NCBI GenBank assembly: GCA_034766995.1
Contig: CM068322.1
Location: 8,915,310 to 8,979,309, forward strand
Reading direction: 5' to 3'
DNA from: Acanthacorydalis orientalis
Lineage: Eukaryota > Arthropoda > Insecta > Megaloptera > Corydalidae
Length of the DNA: 64,000 nucleotides
A program made the position numbers and the translations under genes. Below, piece after piece: positions 35,721 through 48,186 of this stretch; position 1 is the first letter of the stretch, and every line of letters begins with the position of its first letter. The notes below the pieces were generated by a model, which did not search any database, was not told where the DNA came from, and was given only the letters and a program-made list of their open reading frames with translations.

Positions 35721-36289
35721 TCAAAAGCTATTCAGAATAGGGGTTAGTTCAAAAATCTTAAAAATACTCTTCTAAATCTATGAAGAATCAAAAATGATAA
35801 TCATTTTGAACTTAGACAAATCAAAACAGGAAATGTCCAGCACAGAAGGAGTTCCATAGGAAGACTTTTTGAACCTTCTTCTATTCAAATTATTCGTCAA
35901 GACATGGATGAATATTTAAAAAGAAGGTCCCAGATACGTTTTTGACTGCAATTTGTGTAGTGTTTATTAATCATTTTAATCTAGGCACCAATGTAATAAC
36001 TTTAGAAACAAAATCAATAAATTAAAATAATAAGATCATAAAAATAAACGAAATTAAATGCAGATAAAATCAAAATATTATGAATGAAAAGAGGTTGTAA
36101 ACTAAAAAGTGTACAGAATTAAAATATAATAACGAACAAATAGAAACTATATACAACAAACAAATATAAATAAATGCGTATATTTGGGAATTCCAATTAT
36201 AACAAAAGGATTTTTCATTGAAGAAAAAAATATATAGAAAATAAAGCAAATAATAAAATGGTGATTTTATAGGATACATTATTAAAAAT
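35721..36289. other. No gene seen
   Basis: 35740-35960 is less AT-rich (GAAATGTCCAGCACAGAAGG) with short unlinked frames. Nothing recognised. Confidence 0.5.
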
Positions 36290-36430
36290 GAACATTAATA
36301 ATTGGGAAACAATCATAAAAATATGACAATCTCTAGTTCGCTCGACTTCATTATACTGTGTAGCAATATGGGGTTCGAGATATACAAGAGAGAAATCTAG
36401 ATAATGATTTTAGTTTGAAATATAGTATAC
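36290..36430 (+). pseudogene. Possible LINE fragment
   Basis: ATATGGGGTTCGAGATATAC resembles GTTTGGGGACTGAGATATAC of the relic at 27.84 kb, and the frame gives LYCVAIWGSRYTREKSR, close to the Y-G-x-E-x-W stretch of LINE C-terminal regions. Short and uncertain. Confidence 0.35.
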
Positions 36431-36600
36431 AGTTTAAAAAAAGCATTTAAATTTCAATAAAATTACTGTAAAATGAATAAAATATATTCAATTAAATTTA
36501 TAAATAAGAAAACGTGTATGAGGACTTTGAAAGATATTTTTTTTTATTGTGGCAATAATTACTCTACAATTACACAATAGTTATTCAATTAATTGATATC

Positions 36601-36669
36601 TTTTATTCTCTTCACTGTCATCATATCACAAGAATTATTTTATTCTCTTCAATGTCATCATATCACATC
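36601..36669. repeat. Tandem duplication, 37-base unit, about 1.9 copies
   Basis: TTTTATTCTCTTCACTGTCA is repeated 37 bases on as TTTTATTCTCTTCAATGTCA, followed both times by TCATATCACA. Confidence 0.9.
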
Positions 36670-36725
36670 ATAAAAAAATGCGGTTTGTGGAATGAATAAA
36701 TAATTCATTAGTGAAAATCAAATAT
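36668..36725 (+). repeat. FB-A outer end fragment
   Basis: GCGGTTTGTGGAATGAATAA and ATTCATTAGTGAAAA match the outer end of the right arm. Confidence 0.5.
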
Positions 36726-37320
36726 GTTCGTCAATAACATCATAACTATACTTTTTTTTAGAGACTGAAAATATATTGTCGATTTATGATTACAAAACTA
36801 CTATAGACAGATAATTATAATATCAAATTAACACTAGATTTGTACTATTAACCAATACGTCATGGAATCCAAAAAAGTTATTTTAAAGTTACCAATAAGG
36901 TCTGTAAGTAAACCCTGGTATAATATTTTATAATTATGATTTTTTCATAATAAAATAAACGATAATAATGTTTAGTTATTAGATTATTATTTGATACCAT
37001 TTTATAAAACATAAGATTATTAAATGAAACAAAAAATGAAGAAATATTCATTGGTACTGGAACGTTAAAGAAAAATTTTAAGACAAATTAATAGACGAAG
37101 TTGTCTTTGCTCATAACTACAAGTATAACAAATATTGACTTATTATATTCTACGCAAACATCCAAATATTCAGATGATATACCCATAAATAGTATAATTA
37201 AAAATTATTGTCATTTATATTTTTACTCGGTAAGGGCAATAATTGTTTTAAATCAAAAATTCAAATTAAATTAAATCTTAAATATTTCATTTATTTCTGG
37301 AATATTCACTATGCATCGAA

Positions 37321-37325
<5 letters not shown>

Positions 37326-37388
<63 letters not shown>
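37326..37388. repeat. (TA)n microsatellite
   Basis: About 30 units. Confidence 0.97.
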
Positions 37389-37389
<1 letters not shown>

Positions 37390-37966
37390 TGGCTATTTAA
37401 AAAGTGTTTTTATAACTATAAAAAAAATATTGAAAAAACGTTTATGATTTTTATGTAATTATTCTAAATTAATTGATTTAACAATCGAGTACATGTTAAA
37501 TATTTAAAATTAACATAACTGGTTTTGATTATTCGAGTAAATTGTCATCACCAATATAATTTTAAATTCGTATTAATTTTTGTATGTGAAACAAGGTGCA
37601 ATAAATGCTTTAACAAAGTATATAATACGATGAATAAAAAGAAAACCGGAGAATTTTATTCAGAATTTAAAATTACAATCTATTAACTTGTACGATAATT
37701 ATAGAGAAATGTATAAACAGAAACGACAAGAATAAATTGAAATAAGTACAATATAATCATACTTGATGACTTTATTTACTTCGAAATATTTTAATAATTT
37801 GTTATAAATATTATTTTTAAATAAGTTTCCACATAATTAATAACACAAATCTTAAATGAATTGAGACATATAGTGTGGCAAGGTCAATTCTTGTTGCTAA
37901 TAAAATATTGTATAATTATTGGCAATATTTATAGTGCAGATGTTGTGATCTAGTGCAAAGTTTTCG
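37389..37966. other. No gene seen
   Basis: AT-rich spacer. Confidence 0.6.
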
Positions 37967-38037
<71 letters not shown>

Positions 38038-38068
38038 GTCTGTATATATATATATATATATATATATA
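37967..38068. repeat. (TA)n microsatellite with TATG interruptions
   Basis: Three TA runs separated by TGTATA and TGTCTGTA. Confidence 0.95.
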
Positions 38069-38204
38069 GGTAGCCTAATTTTACTTTAAGTTGTGTTTAA
38101 TTATTTTGACTTTTATCGATATTTATCCATTGTATTTTTTATCTTTTCATCAGAATATAATGGAGTCTATGGCCTTTTTTGTTATATTGTAGTTGAATTT
38201 TAAT

Positions 38205-38345
38205 GAACGAATTATTCTCTTACTCCACAAAACACACAAATCTTTCTGATCAAAAATGTTCAATAATTGATTATTTATTATTTTTGATTATTAATTATGC
38301 ATATTTCGATATCATCTTTCCTTTAAAAAGATCTGTAGGAAAGAG
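38205..38345 (-). repeat. FB-A fold-back repeat, left arm only
   Basis: TGAACGAATTATTCTCTTAC, TTCTGATCAAAAATGTTCAA, TTTTTGATTATTAATTATGC and ATTTCGATATCATCTTT match the left arm of the 10.3-kb copy. The other arm is absent. Confidence 0.7.
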
Positions 38346-38477
38346 TACAATCGATTTATAAAATATGAAAGTATTAATATATATTATTAAAATAGTTTTG
38401 ACTTCATGGAGTTACTAAATATATCTCAAGGAGATAGAAGGCTGGAGAATACACCCTGGGAAACATTGATCTTCAAT

Positions 38478-38930
38478 ATATTAGGTATAAAAAGTAAGTC
38501 TGTGTCTTTAAATTGAATCAATCATAATTTTGTTCTAAATTAAAATATTTTTTCGTGGTTTAGGAGTTTGAAGTGGCAACATTAATGTTTAAAAACACTA
38601 TATATCTTGTCCAAGTAGTAGGCCTAACCTCAAAAAACAATAGTGATCACGGTGGCGTCCAAAAAGCAACATATTAGGAATTACAGCAGTATATAGGCAC
38701 TTTTCGAATTTAAGTTAAAAAAATGCTATCGAAGCCATGGAAATGGTTTGTTTAATTTTGTAAGAAATTGCTGTGACGCATAAAACATGCAAAAATGCTG
38801 AAAAAGTTCGAAAATGCATTACAACTTTATCGACTCAACGCCAATATCTATTTCAGACAAGCGATTCATCAGTTACTCGACTGATGGAGCAAAGTTATAC
38901 AAAATATTCAGAGAGATATTGAGGATTCAA
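38478..38930 (+). pseudogene. Mariner 5' relic (N-terminal DNA-binding region)
   Basis: Begins with TTAGGTATAAAAAGTAAGTC, which resembles a mariner terminal repeat next to TA. Coding remnant from about 38655: VASKKQHIRNY, then across a stop LFEFKLKKNAIEAMEMVC, a break, and IAVTHKTCK. This follows the first helix-turn-helix of mariners (an L-F-E-F-K-x-G-x-x-A-x-E pattern). The catalytic part is missing. By resemblance only. Confidence 0.5.
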
Positions 38931-39159
38931 ATGTATTCCATTTTTCTGTAAACATTCATTCTCTATTTACAAAAAGGCACTGAATTCACACACCGAATAG
39001 TTTTGGAGCTGTAGACAAATCCACTCTTACAAACGAATTTTTTTCACAGATCCCCTCTCTCTCTCAACAAAAAATCATTCGAGTGCTTGAGGTTCATAAA
39101 AATGTTTGTTTTAAAAATATTTTAAAAATGAATTTAAATAAATTAAAAAATATTTTCTG

Positions 39160-39305
39160 TGCGTTAAAGCTATGAGGATGTTGGTATCGTCATTCAAATG
39201 CATATAAGTAATAATTCAGCTGATAAATAATTAATTATTAAGCAATTTTATTCAGAAAACTGTTTTTGTAGGTAGCATGGGAGTAAAAAATTCATTTATG
39301 AAGTA
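39160..39305 (+). repeat. FB-A fold-back repeat, right arm only
   Basis: GGTATCGTCATTCAAATGCA, TAAGTAATAATTCAGCTGAT, ATAATTAATTATTAAGC and TTCAGAAAACTG; near-complete right arm including the outer TTCATTTATGAAG. Confidence 0.7.
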
Positions 39306-42300
39306 TGGAAAAAACGTTATTAGATACAGTATCCTTAAAAGTATTCTTAGCATCATTTACATTGTCATTTAGAAGATGCCTTAATTCGATTAACAAGGAA
39401 GTATAGATAGATAAATAAATACAAATATCTTTTTTATTATATTTTGCATTCACATTAACAAAAAATAGCATATATATATACACATATATATACACTTTTT
39501 ATTTATTCTCTTATATGAAAAAAGATAATAAGCTAAAGACCTATTCTTAAAAATATGTTTTATAAAAAACTAAGATAGATACAAATTTAATATATTAAAA
39601 ATAGATGTGATAAACACCGGACCAAATTATTACAAATTTTAAAATGGAGGAGAAAAATTATTTGAACTGTAATAAATTTTTACTTTAAAGACATAGTTTC
39701 TTTTTTTAAAACCAAAACTAAGGCTTAAAAATTCGACGATTATCTATATTTTATTAATTTTTCAAGAGAGATAAAAAGATAATTAATTTTGATATCACAA
39801 AACAGTTTCTATTCTTTATAACTGTAACCTAGTAGAAACTATAAAATTAGAAAATTCAATAATTAGTAAATATATTTGTTATGTCAAAATTCATAGGCCC
39901 AATATTATCTCAAATGAAAAAAAAATCATGTGTCTCTAAATCCTAGAAATATTATTTAAATGAGACACAGACGTTGCCAAAAATTTAAAGAAGCTTCTAT
40001 TTGCCATCTAGAGGAAAATTTTGATGAAACAAGTGAACAAATGTACTCATGTGAAATGAAAAAAAATAAAAATAAAAAACTGCACCTATACATTTACGAA
40101 ATACTATATTTATTATTTTAAAAAATATAAATAAAAGTGTATAGAATTCAATATAAATATTGGGCTTCTCTGTAAGCGCAAAATTAAAAAATGAAAAGTT
40201 TAATTAATAATGAATGTAAAACAAGTTTATCTGGATTGAAATCTAAAATATATTTTCAATTTTTTTCAAACTAGGACCTTGACAGCAGCTATATAAACTT
40301 TTTTCAAGTATGGTAGTTGACTAGGCATAATGATTTAGAAATTTTTATATTAAGTTATGTCAATAATAACGTAACTACATTAGTATGTTTTCCATTTATT
40401 TCACTGTATTTTTTTTAATAGTCTTAAAATGTTATAAAGTAATTACAAATATTAATTATGGACTAAATATTTTTTTTTATAAAATTAAACGTCTTAACTA
40501 ATCGAAATTTACCTCTTGTACAACCTTCATTAATTAATACAAATGAATAAGTATACAAAAAAGACAAGTACTTCACCGTTCAATTTTTAATTATTTTCAT
40601 TTATAAAGAAATTAAAACCTAATTTTTCTCATATTTCAAATCAGAAATATACCATATCGACATTCTATTTATAAACATATTGCGTCACATGATTGATTAT
40701 TTATGAATTTTAATTTATGATGTATTCATTTGAACTAAAAAGAAAAACACTATATAAAAGTTATTTTTCAATTTTATGTTATAAACACGTAATTTAAAAA
40801 TTTTTAAAATGCTCTGTAAACCACTGTTTACAACGGAACGTGTAAGAATATAACAATAAAAGAGCACAAAAGCTAATAAAATTATACATTAAACATGTAC
40901 ATTAATGCAACTTTGTGATAGTACGAGTAATATTTACGGATGGAGAAAAATTATATTAGAATTCTAACGTGAGAAATATTAAAATATATCGATAAAACGT
41001 GGATTCTTCTTTATGTTGAATACATAGAAAGAAGAGAAAACTTTTAAAATTCATTCAAACTAATGAATTCGTTTTTTATTAATATTCATATATATTTTTT
41101 ATGAACGAATAAAAACATTAGTAATATTATTTTAAATCTCTTTTCGATAAAGCATTTTGTAATTTTTTTTAAAGTAATTAGGTATTAGATTTTTTGAAAT
41201 CTTTTTATATGTTATATTTATTAAAAGAAAAGCGCAAAACACAAAAAAAATGTTTGTTCTAAATCATTTTAGATTATATACATAAACTTATTACAAATAA
41301 TATTTTTTTAGTATAAGAAATATGAAAAGAGAGATTTCAAAAATGTGTCATTTATTATAAGAAACTTTTATTTTTTTAAATACCATGAGGTTTTGCCCCC
41401 TACTCGCTACGCATACTAACTTTTGGGGAGGGCTTCGCCCCGTTCTCGTTCTCCCATTGCAAATAACAGAAATTAACAAATTATACGCACAAATAATCTG
41501 TTTAAAAAGTAAGTTATAAAATTTTTATTGGATTTTTTTTAAAAAATTAACAATAAAATACAATGTTAAAATGTGTAACATTTTTTTCACTCTAAAGTTT
41601 TAGTGAATACAACATTTTGAATAAATTTCTTATCAGTTTTACACTGAAATCGTATAGCCTCTTTGTTGTACACCGTGAGAAAGACATATACATGTGACTG
41701 AAGTCAACCAATCGGAACAGCGGCCACATGATATCCATCAATCAATCATTGATGTTAGGAAATGGAAATGGTTAACGTGCTACTTGTAAAGTGAGCGGTG
41801 GAGCGGTGTTGCAATAACGTGGTCTACACGAAAAATAAAAAATAATCGTTTTATGGTATTATTTTTCATTTATAGAAATATATAAAGAAATAATGTAATG
41901 TAATTTATAATAAATTTAAATGATGATTTTTTTATGTTCATTGTGCTTATAATATTTCATAGATTACTTTTTAACGAAATTTGTTTCTTAAATTTTTTCA
42001 CAAATTAACAATATTTCTACTTTTTAAAATATTAGATTATCTCTCCTAATAATTATTATTTTAAGTGATTTTTTCACTATTCAGCAGTAAAAAAACGACA
42101 TAAATTCGTTTGTACGATTGGTTTTAATATTTTTTTTTAAATTATCAATAAAATTAATATAATAATTTATAAGTTTGATATATAGCTGTATAAGGATTTA
42201 AATTCGTCAAAATGCTAACAAAAATGTAAAAAATATTTCCCAATATAGATATTTTAAAAATAAAAAATATAAAACAATACATTTTTCAGAGTTTTCAAAT

Positions 42301-42512
42301 CGCTTTCGTTCCAAGAACGGTGTAAGAGTAAGGAGTAATTGTATAATACTGAATATTGACAATATAAAAACCAATAGCGAAAAAAATTATTAAAATAAGA
42401 AACGTTGAAGAATAGCTGAAAATATTTTTGAAAGTAATATATAAATACTTACTTAAAAAAATTTGAGAGAATTGTAAAAGGTCTTTGAGTGCATTATTGT
42501 TTGTTCAAAGTA
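39306..42512. other. 3.2-kb desert, no gene seen
   Basis: Mostly very AT-rich with a short (TA)n at 39473. Two unusual patches: a CpG-bearing block at 41385-41460 (GGTTTTGCCCCCTACTCGCT, GGGGAGGGCTTCGCCCCG) and a balanced block at 41640-41825 with CCAATCGGAACAGCGGCC. Neither has an open frame; together they might be the ends of one old repeat. Confidence 0.5.
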
Positions 42513-43236
42513 CGTGGGTCGTTTGATAAGTTTGGTAAATTTCTATGATGTAGAGCCACCATTCATTTGGTAATATCATAGATATCAAGTGTTACTTTTC
42601 AAACTAGCATAGGCGAAATTTCGACCAGAAGCGATGCGTTGTTCACGTTCTATAGATGTTTGTAGTGAGTATTGTAACAGTTGCTGGAAAAATGGGAAAA
42701 AACAAGCAGGCCTTTTTGCGACGATTCGTCACAGTGGATGAAACATGAATCGACATCAATATAGACCTGAGTCGAAGAAGTAAAATCAATGAACAATGAT
42801 TGGTAAAAGTGCGCCGAAGAATGCGAGAACCATTTCGTCGACTGAGAAGGTGATGGCCACTGTTTTTTGTGATTCCCAAGGAATCATTCTGACTACTTAA
42901 CGAATGGAAAAACGATAACATGAGTCTATTATGCAACACAAATCGACCATCGCAATGGAAAAATTGCACGAATTAGGCTTTGAATCAATTCCTCATCCAC
43001 CCTATTCTCCAGAATTGGCCCAGTGTGAATTCTTCCTCTTCCCAAACTTGAAATTTTGGCTCAGCGGAAAAAAACTCCCATCGAATGAGGATGTCATCGC
43101 CGCCATCAATGCGTATTTTGAAAACTTGCTGGGCCAATGTTTAGCCCTCAATGAAGACTATGTTGAGAAATAAAATCGTTTTTTCTAAAAAAAAGGCGTT
43201 TAACTTACTTTTTACCATACTTATAAACGACCCACG
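42513..43236 (+). mobile_element. M2 mariner deletion derivative, copy 1 (724 bp)
   Basis: Left CGTGGGTCGTTTGATAAG plus TTTGGTAAA and right (inverted) CGTGGGTCGTTTATAAG plus TATGGTAAA are inverted repeats, each flanked by TA (42511-42512, 43237-43238). The DNA-binding half is deleted: leader sequence passes directly to AFLRRFVTVDET (first catalytic Asp). A second deletion removes the middle, including the HQDNA block, just before MQHKSTIAMEKLHELGFES; then PPYSPELAQCEFFLFP, with the third catalytic Asp replaced by Glu. The last frame (42931-43173) ends NEDYVEK with a stop. Confidence 0.9.
42931..43173 (+). pseudogene. Mariner transposase C-terminal remnant in M2 copy 1
   Basis: 80 codons that are still open: KLHELGFESIPHPPYSPELA, QCEFFLFPNLKFWLSGKKLP, SNEDVIAAINAYFENL and EDYVEK. 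Typical mariner end, about a quarter of the usual 345 residues. The Met at its start is a deletion product, not a true start. Confidence 0.85.
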
Positions 43237-43504
43237 TATAATAACATAACGGACTTTATATCACTGGCATGTTCAATGCACTGCAAGGCGATAATTTAGT
43301 GAAAATGCAACAATCCAATATAAGGGGAAATTTTAAAAAGCACGCGAACTGACATATAAAGATCAGTGCTGTGTCTAGAATTTTTTCCACCTTGTATTAT
43401 CACATCTGTCTTATGAGTAGATACGAAATATCAAATCAATTTATTAAATAGTTTGCTATACACAGCTGTTTAAGTAAATTTATCTTAGCATATATTTTTT
43501 AAAA

Positions 43505-44545
43505 TAAGTAAAACTGAACATCGTGCAGTGTTAAAGTGTTTTGTTAAAAAAAGTTTAACACCAACAGAAATTTTTAACGAGGTGAAAACTGTATTGGATG
43601 ATATTATACCTTTATTTACAACTATAAAAAATGGACTGCAGAATTTAAACATGATTGTGTAAACTTAGAAGATGACTCCCGTGGCGGATGGCCAAAAAGT
43701 GCAGACACCAAAATATGAAAGACGATCGCCGATTAAAAGTGTTTGAAATCGTTAAGTCAGTAGACATTACGATGAACGAGAATTTCATATCCTAGATGAA
43801 AAATTGGCTACAAAAAAGCTATCAATAGAATAAGTGTCGCGTTTTCTGACAATTGGGCAAAAACGAAATTGATTGTTAATTTTTCAAAAGTATTTAAACA
43901 ATTTTATAAAAGATACGACAGATTTTGTTCGTCGATTTGTAACCGCTGAAAATGATGGAATTAGAATCCTTCACTACACACCAGAAACAAAACATCAGTC
44001 AAAACAATGGAAATATCGTAACTATCTGCCACAAAAAAGGTAAAACAATTTTTTCTACAAGAAAGGATATGGCTTTTGGGATGCTAAGAGGATATTGCTG
44101 ATTGATTATCTTCCAAAAAGTAAAACAATAACTGGAGAGTACTATGCTAACCTGTTAGACTAATTAAATAATTTTTTTGTGAAAAAAACTGAGTTTACCT
44201 AAGAAAAAAATAATTTTTCATCAGGATAAATCATATGCTCGTACAAGTGTCTTTTCTATGACAAAAATCGACAAGCACGATTTGCTGCTCCATCCACAGT
44301 ATTAACCTGATTTAGCTCTGTCTGATTTCCATCTATTCCGATACCTCGAAATACGATACGTCGTTAGTGATGAGCAATTTTCTTAAAATTATAAGCTGTA
44401 TAAATTAAGAATTATAAATTGTAAACAGAAATAAACAGGTATCTTGATGATCTTAAGGAATCGGTCTTCCAGAATGGAATAAAAGCACTTTATTATCTCT
44501 GGACAAAGTGTGTTAAGTTTTAAAGAGATTATATTGAAAAATGTA
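43505..44545 (+). pseudogene. Near full-length dead mariner transposase
   Basis: Order conserved with many stops and frameshifts: SKTEHRAVLKCFVKKSLTPT near 43508 (start codon now ATA), EIFNEVKTVLDD, KWTAEFKHDCVNLEDDSRGG, WPKSADT, then FVTAENDGIRILHYTPETKH (the usual V-D-E-T first Asp box is damaged), QSKQWKYRNYLPQKR, GYGFWDAKRILLIDYLPKSK, TITGEYYANLLD, IFHQDKSYARTSVFSMTKID, PDLALSDFHLFRYLEIRYVV, and YLWTKCVKF-RDYIEK. Spans the whole ~345-residue family length. Terminal repeats not recognised. Older than the M1 and M2 copies by its decay. Confidence 0.85.
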
Positions 44546-45648
44546 AGTAATTTCAGAAAAATAAATACAATCTTTCATTATCAAGTGATGATCTTTTCAA
44601 ATTGCTCTCGTACAAGTATCAATATCAACAACAACTACTTCCTTTATATTGTCTTTATATATGTTTAGTTTTTTCATATATTGTATAAAAAAATATTGTT
44701 TCTCTAGTAATAAATGATGTATTACAGTTGTTAATGAGTTGTTTAGTATTTTTAATGATTTTTCTTGTATACCATAAATGGTATGAAATATAATCATTTT
44801 CAGAAAAGGAAATGTGTTGGAAGCAGTTTATATTTTTTATTTAGATGCATTTAAAATTATTCTCTTACATAAAAATATTACAAGGACAAATCGTCAGAAC
44901 CAATTGCATTTATTTTTACATACATCGGTTAGTAAGTAATCAACATGATTTTTTTTCTGCATTTACATCAGATTTACGCTGCCAGCTGCAATTGCGTCCG
45001 GTCCAGTATTACCACCTTGTGTGTGACGTCATGTATGATGTCGCCAAGACATGTCTACCTTGACCACAGTCAATAGGTCCAATCGTTACGTGTATTTACA
45101 CACCAGTAAAATTAATTTCAGTCAAAGAGTATTAATAATTGTTAAATTTATTTTTAAATAATATGAATGTAAGAAATTGAAATTTTGTTTCGTTGATCAT
45201 AATATTATTTACCTAATAATATTATGATAATTTATTATTTAACAAGGAACAAGAAGACATTCAATATTGAAAAAACAAGTATTTTCTTTTATATTTAATT
45301 TGTTTTAGTGTCAATTTTAATTCAAATCACATTTATTATTATTTTTTAAATAGTGTAAAACCTTTGAATAAGGAGTTTTAATACAATTTTCTTACGGAAG
45401 TTGATGTAGTCGATTAATCTCTTTAACCTCGCAGATTAGATCTATATTTGATTCATCTTATGTTTCATTTTGAAAATCATGACAGTTTAACGATTATATC
45501 AAACATAAACAAAAATGTAGAGTTAAGAGAGGTAATGTCATGAAACAAAATGTTACAATTGTAATTTTCATTTTACTTTTGCTGAAGTACAATAGTTATA
45601 AACACAAAATAGATAGTGAGTGTTTGTATTAAAATATTTATATAGAAA
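44546..45648. other. No gene seen
   Basis: 44980-45080 is a more balanced patch (GCTGCCAGCTGCAATTGCGT) with a perfect TGACGTCA at 45024-45031. The 72-codon frame across it (44845-45063) has no recognisable domain. Confidence 0.45.
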
Positions 45649-46071
45649 TAGCCCGATTTATGAGGGGGTTTCATTCCGCAAAATTGCTGCTTAACTTAAA
45701 ATGACTTAAATTAGGCCAAATTGTATATACGAGAATACCAAGCAAAATTTAACTTACATAATTTGGAATTATGTATGTACATATGGATATGTGTATATTA
45801 TGGAAATTTTATTTACAAATTAATAGACATTTTTGTATGTACATATATGTATACAAAATATATATTTCGCAAGAAGATTATACATATGTATGTATATTGT
45901 ACAAATATAATTATTAATTTGAGTTCTTAATTAATCCATGCTTTCATCTGAAGTGATGGTGGTAGGCGATAATAAATATCGAGGCGAAATAATATTGAGT
46001 CGAGGTGGGAATTTTTTTATGACTTAAATGTGAAACGACTTTAACGAAGCATCTTAAATCTGGGAATCCCT
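45649..46071. repeat. Possible short DNA element with weak inverted ends
   Basis: CCCGATTTATGAGGGGGTTT at the left and, on the other strand, CCCAGATTTAAGATGCTTCG at the right; ATGACTTAAAT occurs near both ends in inverted relation. No coding content or target duplication seen. Confidence 0.3.
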
Positions 46072-46075
46072 GTAT

Positions 46076-46130
46076 ATGTATATATATATATATGTATGTA
46101 TATGTTTGTATGTATGTATATATGTATATA
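46076..46130. repeat. (TATG)n/(TA)n microsatellite
   Basis: TGTATATATATA with repeated GTATGTAT. Confidence 0.9.
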
Positions 46131-47377
46131 TTGTTTATATTTTTCCCATTTATGACATAATATGTGATAAAATGAATTTAAATATTTATATATGAAAAAA
46201 ATATAGGGAATGTAAGATTAAAACAAAACACAGGATTTAATCCTTCATCTTCTTTATTGTTTGTTTTAAATTGATCTTTTTTCAAATCTCTTAGAATTCC
46301 GTTCTCAATTATACTTTTCAATGTAGATCACAAACAATTACTTAAAAAGCATACCTTTTTATCTGAACAAATACGACTTTACATGCAATACACCTGTTCG
46401 CTTCAAGAAGTTTCATTGAATATTCTGAAGAAGCGTGTTGCATTCAACAAGGTTGCATGTACAACAAAAAGATTGTTGAGTTGTGCCTACTATATTGTGT
46501 AGTGATGTGATCTAAGAGACCACCAATAGAGAGTGCAAATGAATGATTTTATTAAATGCTATATTGTATAGTTCATCTAAAATAATATTCAAATACATAA
46601 ACTAATTTCTTCAAATTCAGTGCTGCACAATGAATAGTTGATAATTATACATTTTAAATTCAGTATGTGCAGTCTTTTTATTTCTTATACACACATATAT
46701 GTGGATTAGAAGAAATATGCAATTTTTAGTACTAGCAAATTTTTATTTATTTTAATGCCTTTTGTTCTTTGTTAAAAATATCGTTCCAACTTGTTTGAAT
46801 TTTTTAATAATTTTTCTTATAACAAATAGAATTTTCACTTAAAAGAAGTAATAAGGTGATTTTTTATTTCAGTAATATTATTTAATCATTTATTCCATAT
46901 GAAATACTAAATGATTCGAAATATATCCCACAAAATGTATAAAAGAACATTTTTAGCGTCTAATATAGCTTGTAAGTTAGAATTGATGTTTCATATTTTT
47001 TTCTTTTTGAAATAATCATAAACTATAATTTCTCATTACTAGTTAAAACTTAATAGAAAAAAGGATAAATATTTCCTTTCGGCATAAAAAACTGTGTGTA
47101 TTCATTATTTTCATTTCTTACCTTATGATAGTTCGTTCGTGTACAAATAATCATTTTATTCACTTTTTCGGAACACTAAACGCTGTTGTGTTCTTTATCA
47201 TAAGAAACGATTTTCTGTAAAAATTTATCTAAGGTTACTGATGATTTGATTCATCTGATTATTTTAATAAACCACTATCATATTTTAATGATATTCTCAA
47301 CCAAAAAGTATTTTTCAAATTTATATCACCAATTTAAATTTTTGAAACTAGCACTGGCATTTGTTTATTGTCAGCAC
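46131..47377. other. No gene seen
   Basis: AT-rich; 46380-46540 more balanced (CGCTTCAAGAAGTTTCATTG) but without a frame. Confidence 0.55.
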
Positions 47378-47380
47378 TCC

Positions 47381-47452
<72 letters not shown>

Positions 47453-47454
47453 GG

Positions 47455-47486
<32 letters not shown>

Positions 47487-47508
47487 GTATGTGTATATAT
47501 ATATATTA

Positions 47509-47559
<51 letters not shown>

Positions 47560-47570
47560 ATATGTATATG
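47378..47570. repeat. (TA)n block with embedded long palindrome
   Basis: TCCTCTG at 47378-47384 and its reverse complement CAGAGGA at 47449-47455 enclose a pure TA/TG run, so 47378-47455 can fold into one long hairpin. Further TA runs continue to 47570. Confidence 0.9.
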
Positions 47571-48186
47571 ACGAGTAGATGGAGTAAAAGAGGAATTGAA
47601 GATAATAGCTAATAAATTCCAGAAACAAACTCTGGAAATAATTAAGGAAACATTAACAGCGGTAACGCATATAGAAACATAAAAACAAATACGTTACCTA
47701 TACTAAATATTTGGTCATATCATATTATATAAATTTAATAAACTGTGAAGAGAAACATCTGTAGAAAACTTACCTGATATTCTCACATTCAGTTTAGAAC
47801 AAAAAAAAACTACAAAAACGTCTAGAAGTATTTTAAATCTAAGAAACATAAAAGAGTTAGAATATATATCAAGGAAACAGAAGAATAAAATGGTAAAGAA
47901 ACGACTTAATGAGAAAGAAGATGGCAAAAATTAGAAGAGGCAAACAAAAAAACAAGCTTTTAGTTCTTCGAGAAATTAACTCATTATAAAGACGATGCAA
48001 AATATTTAAATATTTTCAACAAAACGGAACGATGACATATGGCAATGATAAGTTTAGGCACATTGGCACGGCAAGAAAAAATAAGAGTTTGATAGATGTA
48101 GGTTGAGTCAGATAAAGAATACTTCATAATGGATTGTAAAGGAACTAGCAACGTTATAAATAGACTACTACCTAATATGCAAATAG

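Larger units (their letters stand above)
36431..37325. other. No gene seen
   Basis: AT-rich apart from the small repeats listed within it. Confidence 0.55.

Noticed and set aside
42643..42969. 108-codon minus-strand frame
   Set aside because: It is the antisense shadow of the M2 mariner remnant.
47580..48060. Lys/Glu-rich frames suggesting a LINE tail
   Set aside because: No C-x-x-C or RT motif could be identified, so it is left as unassigned spacer.
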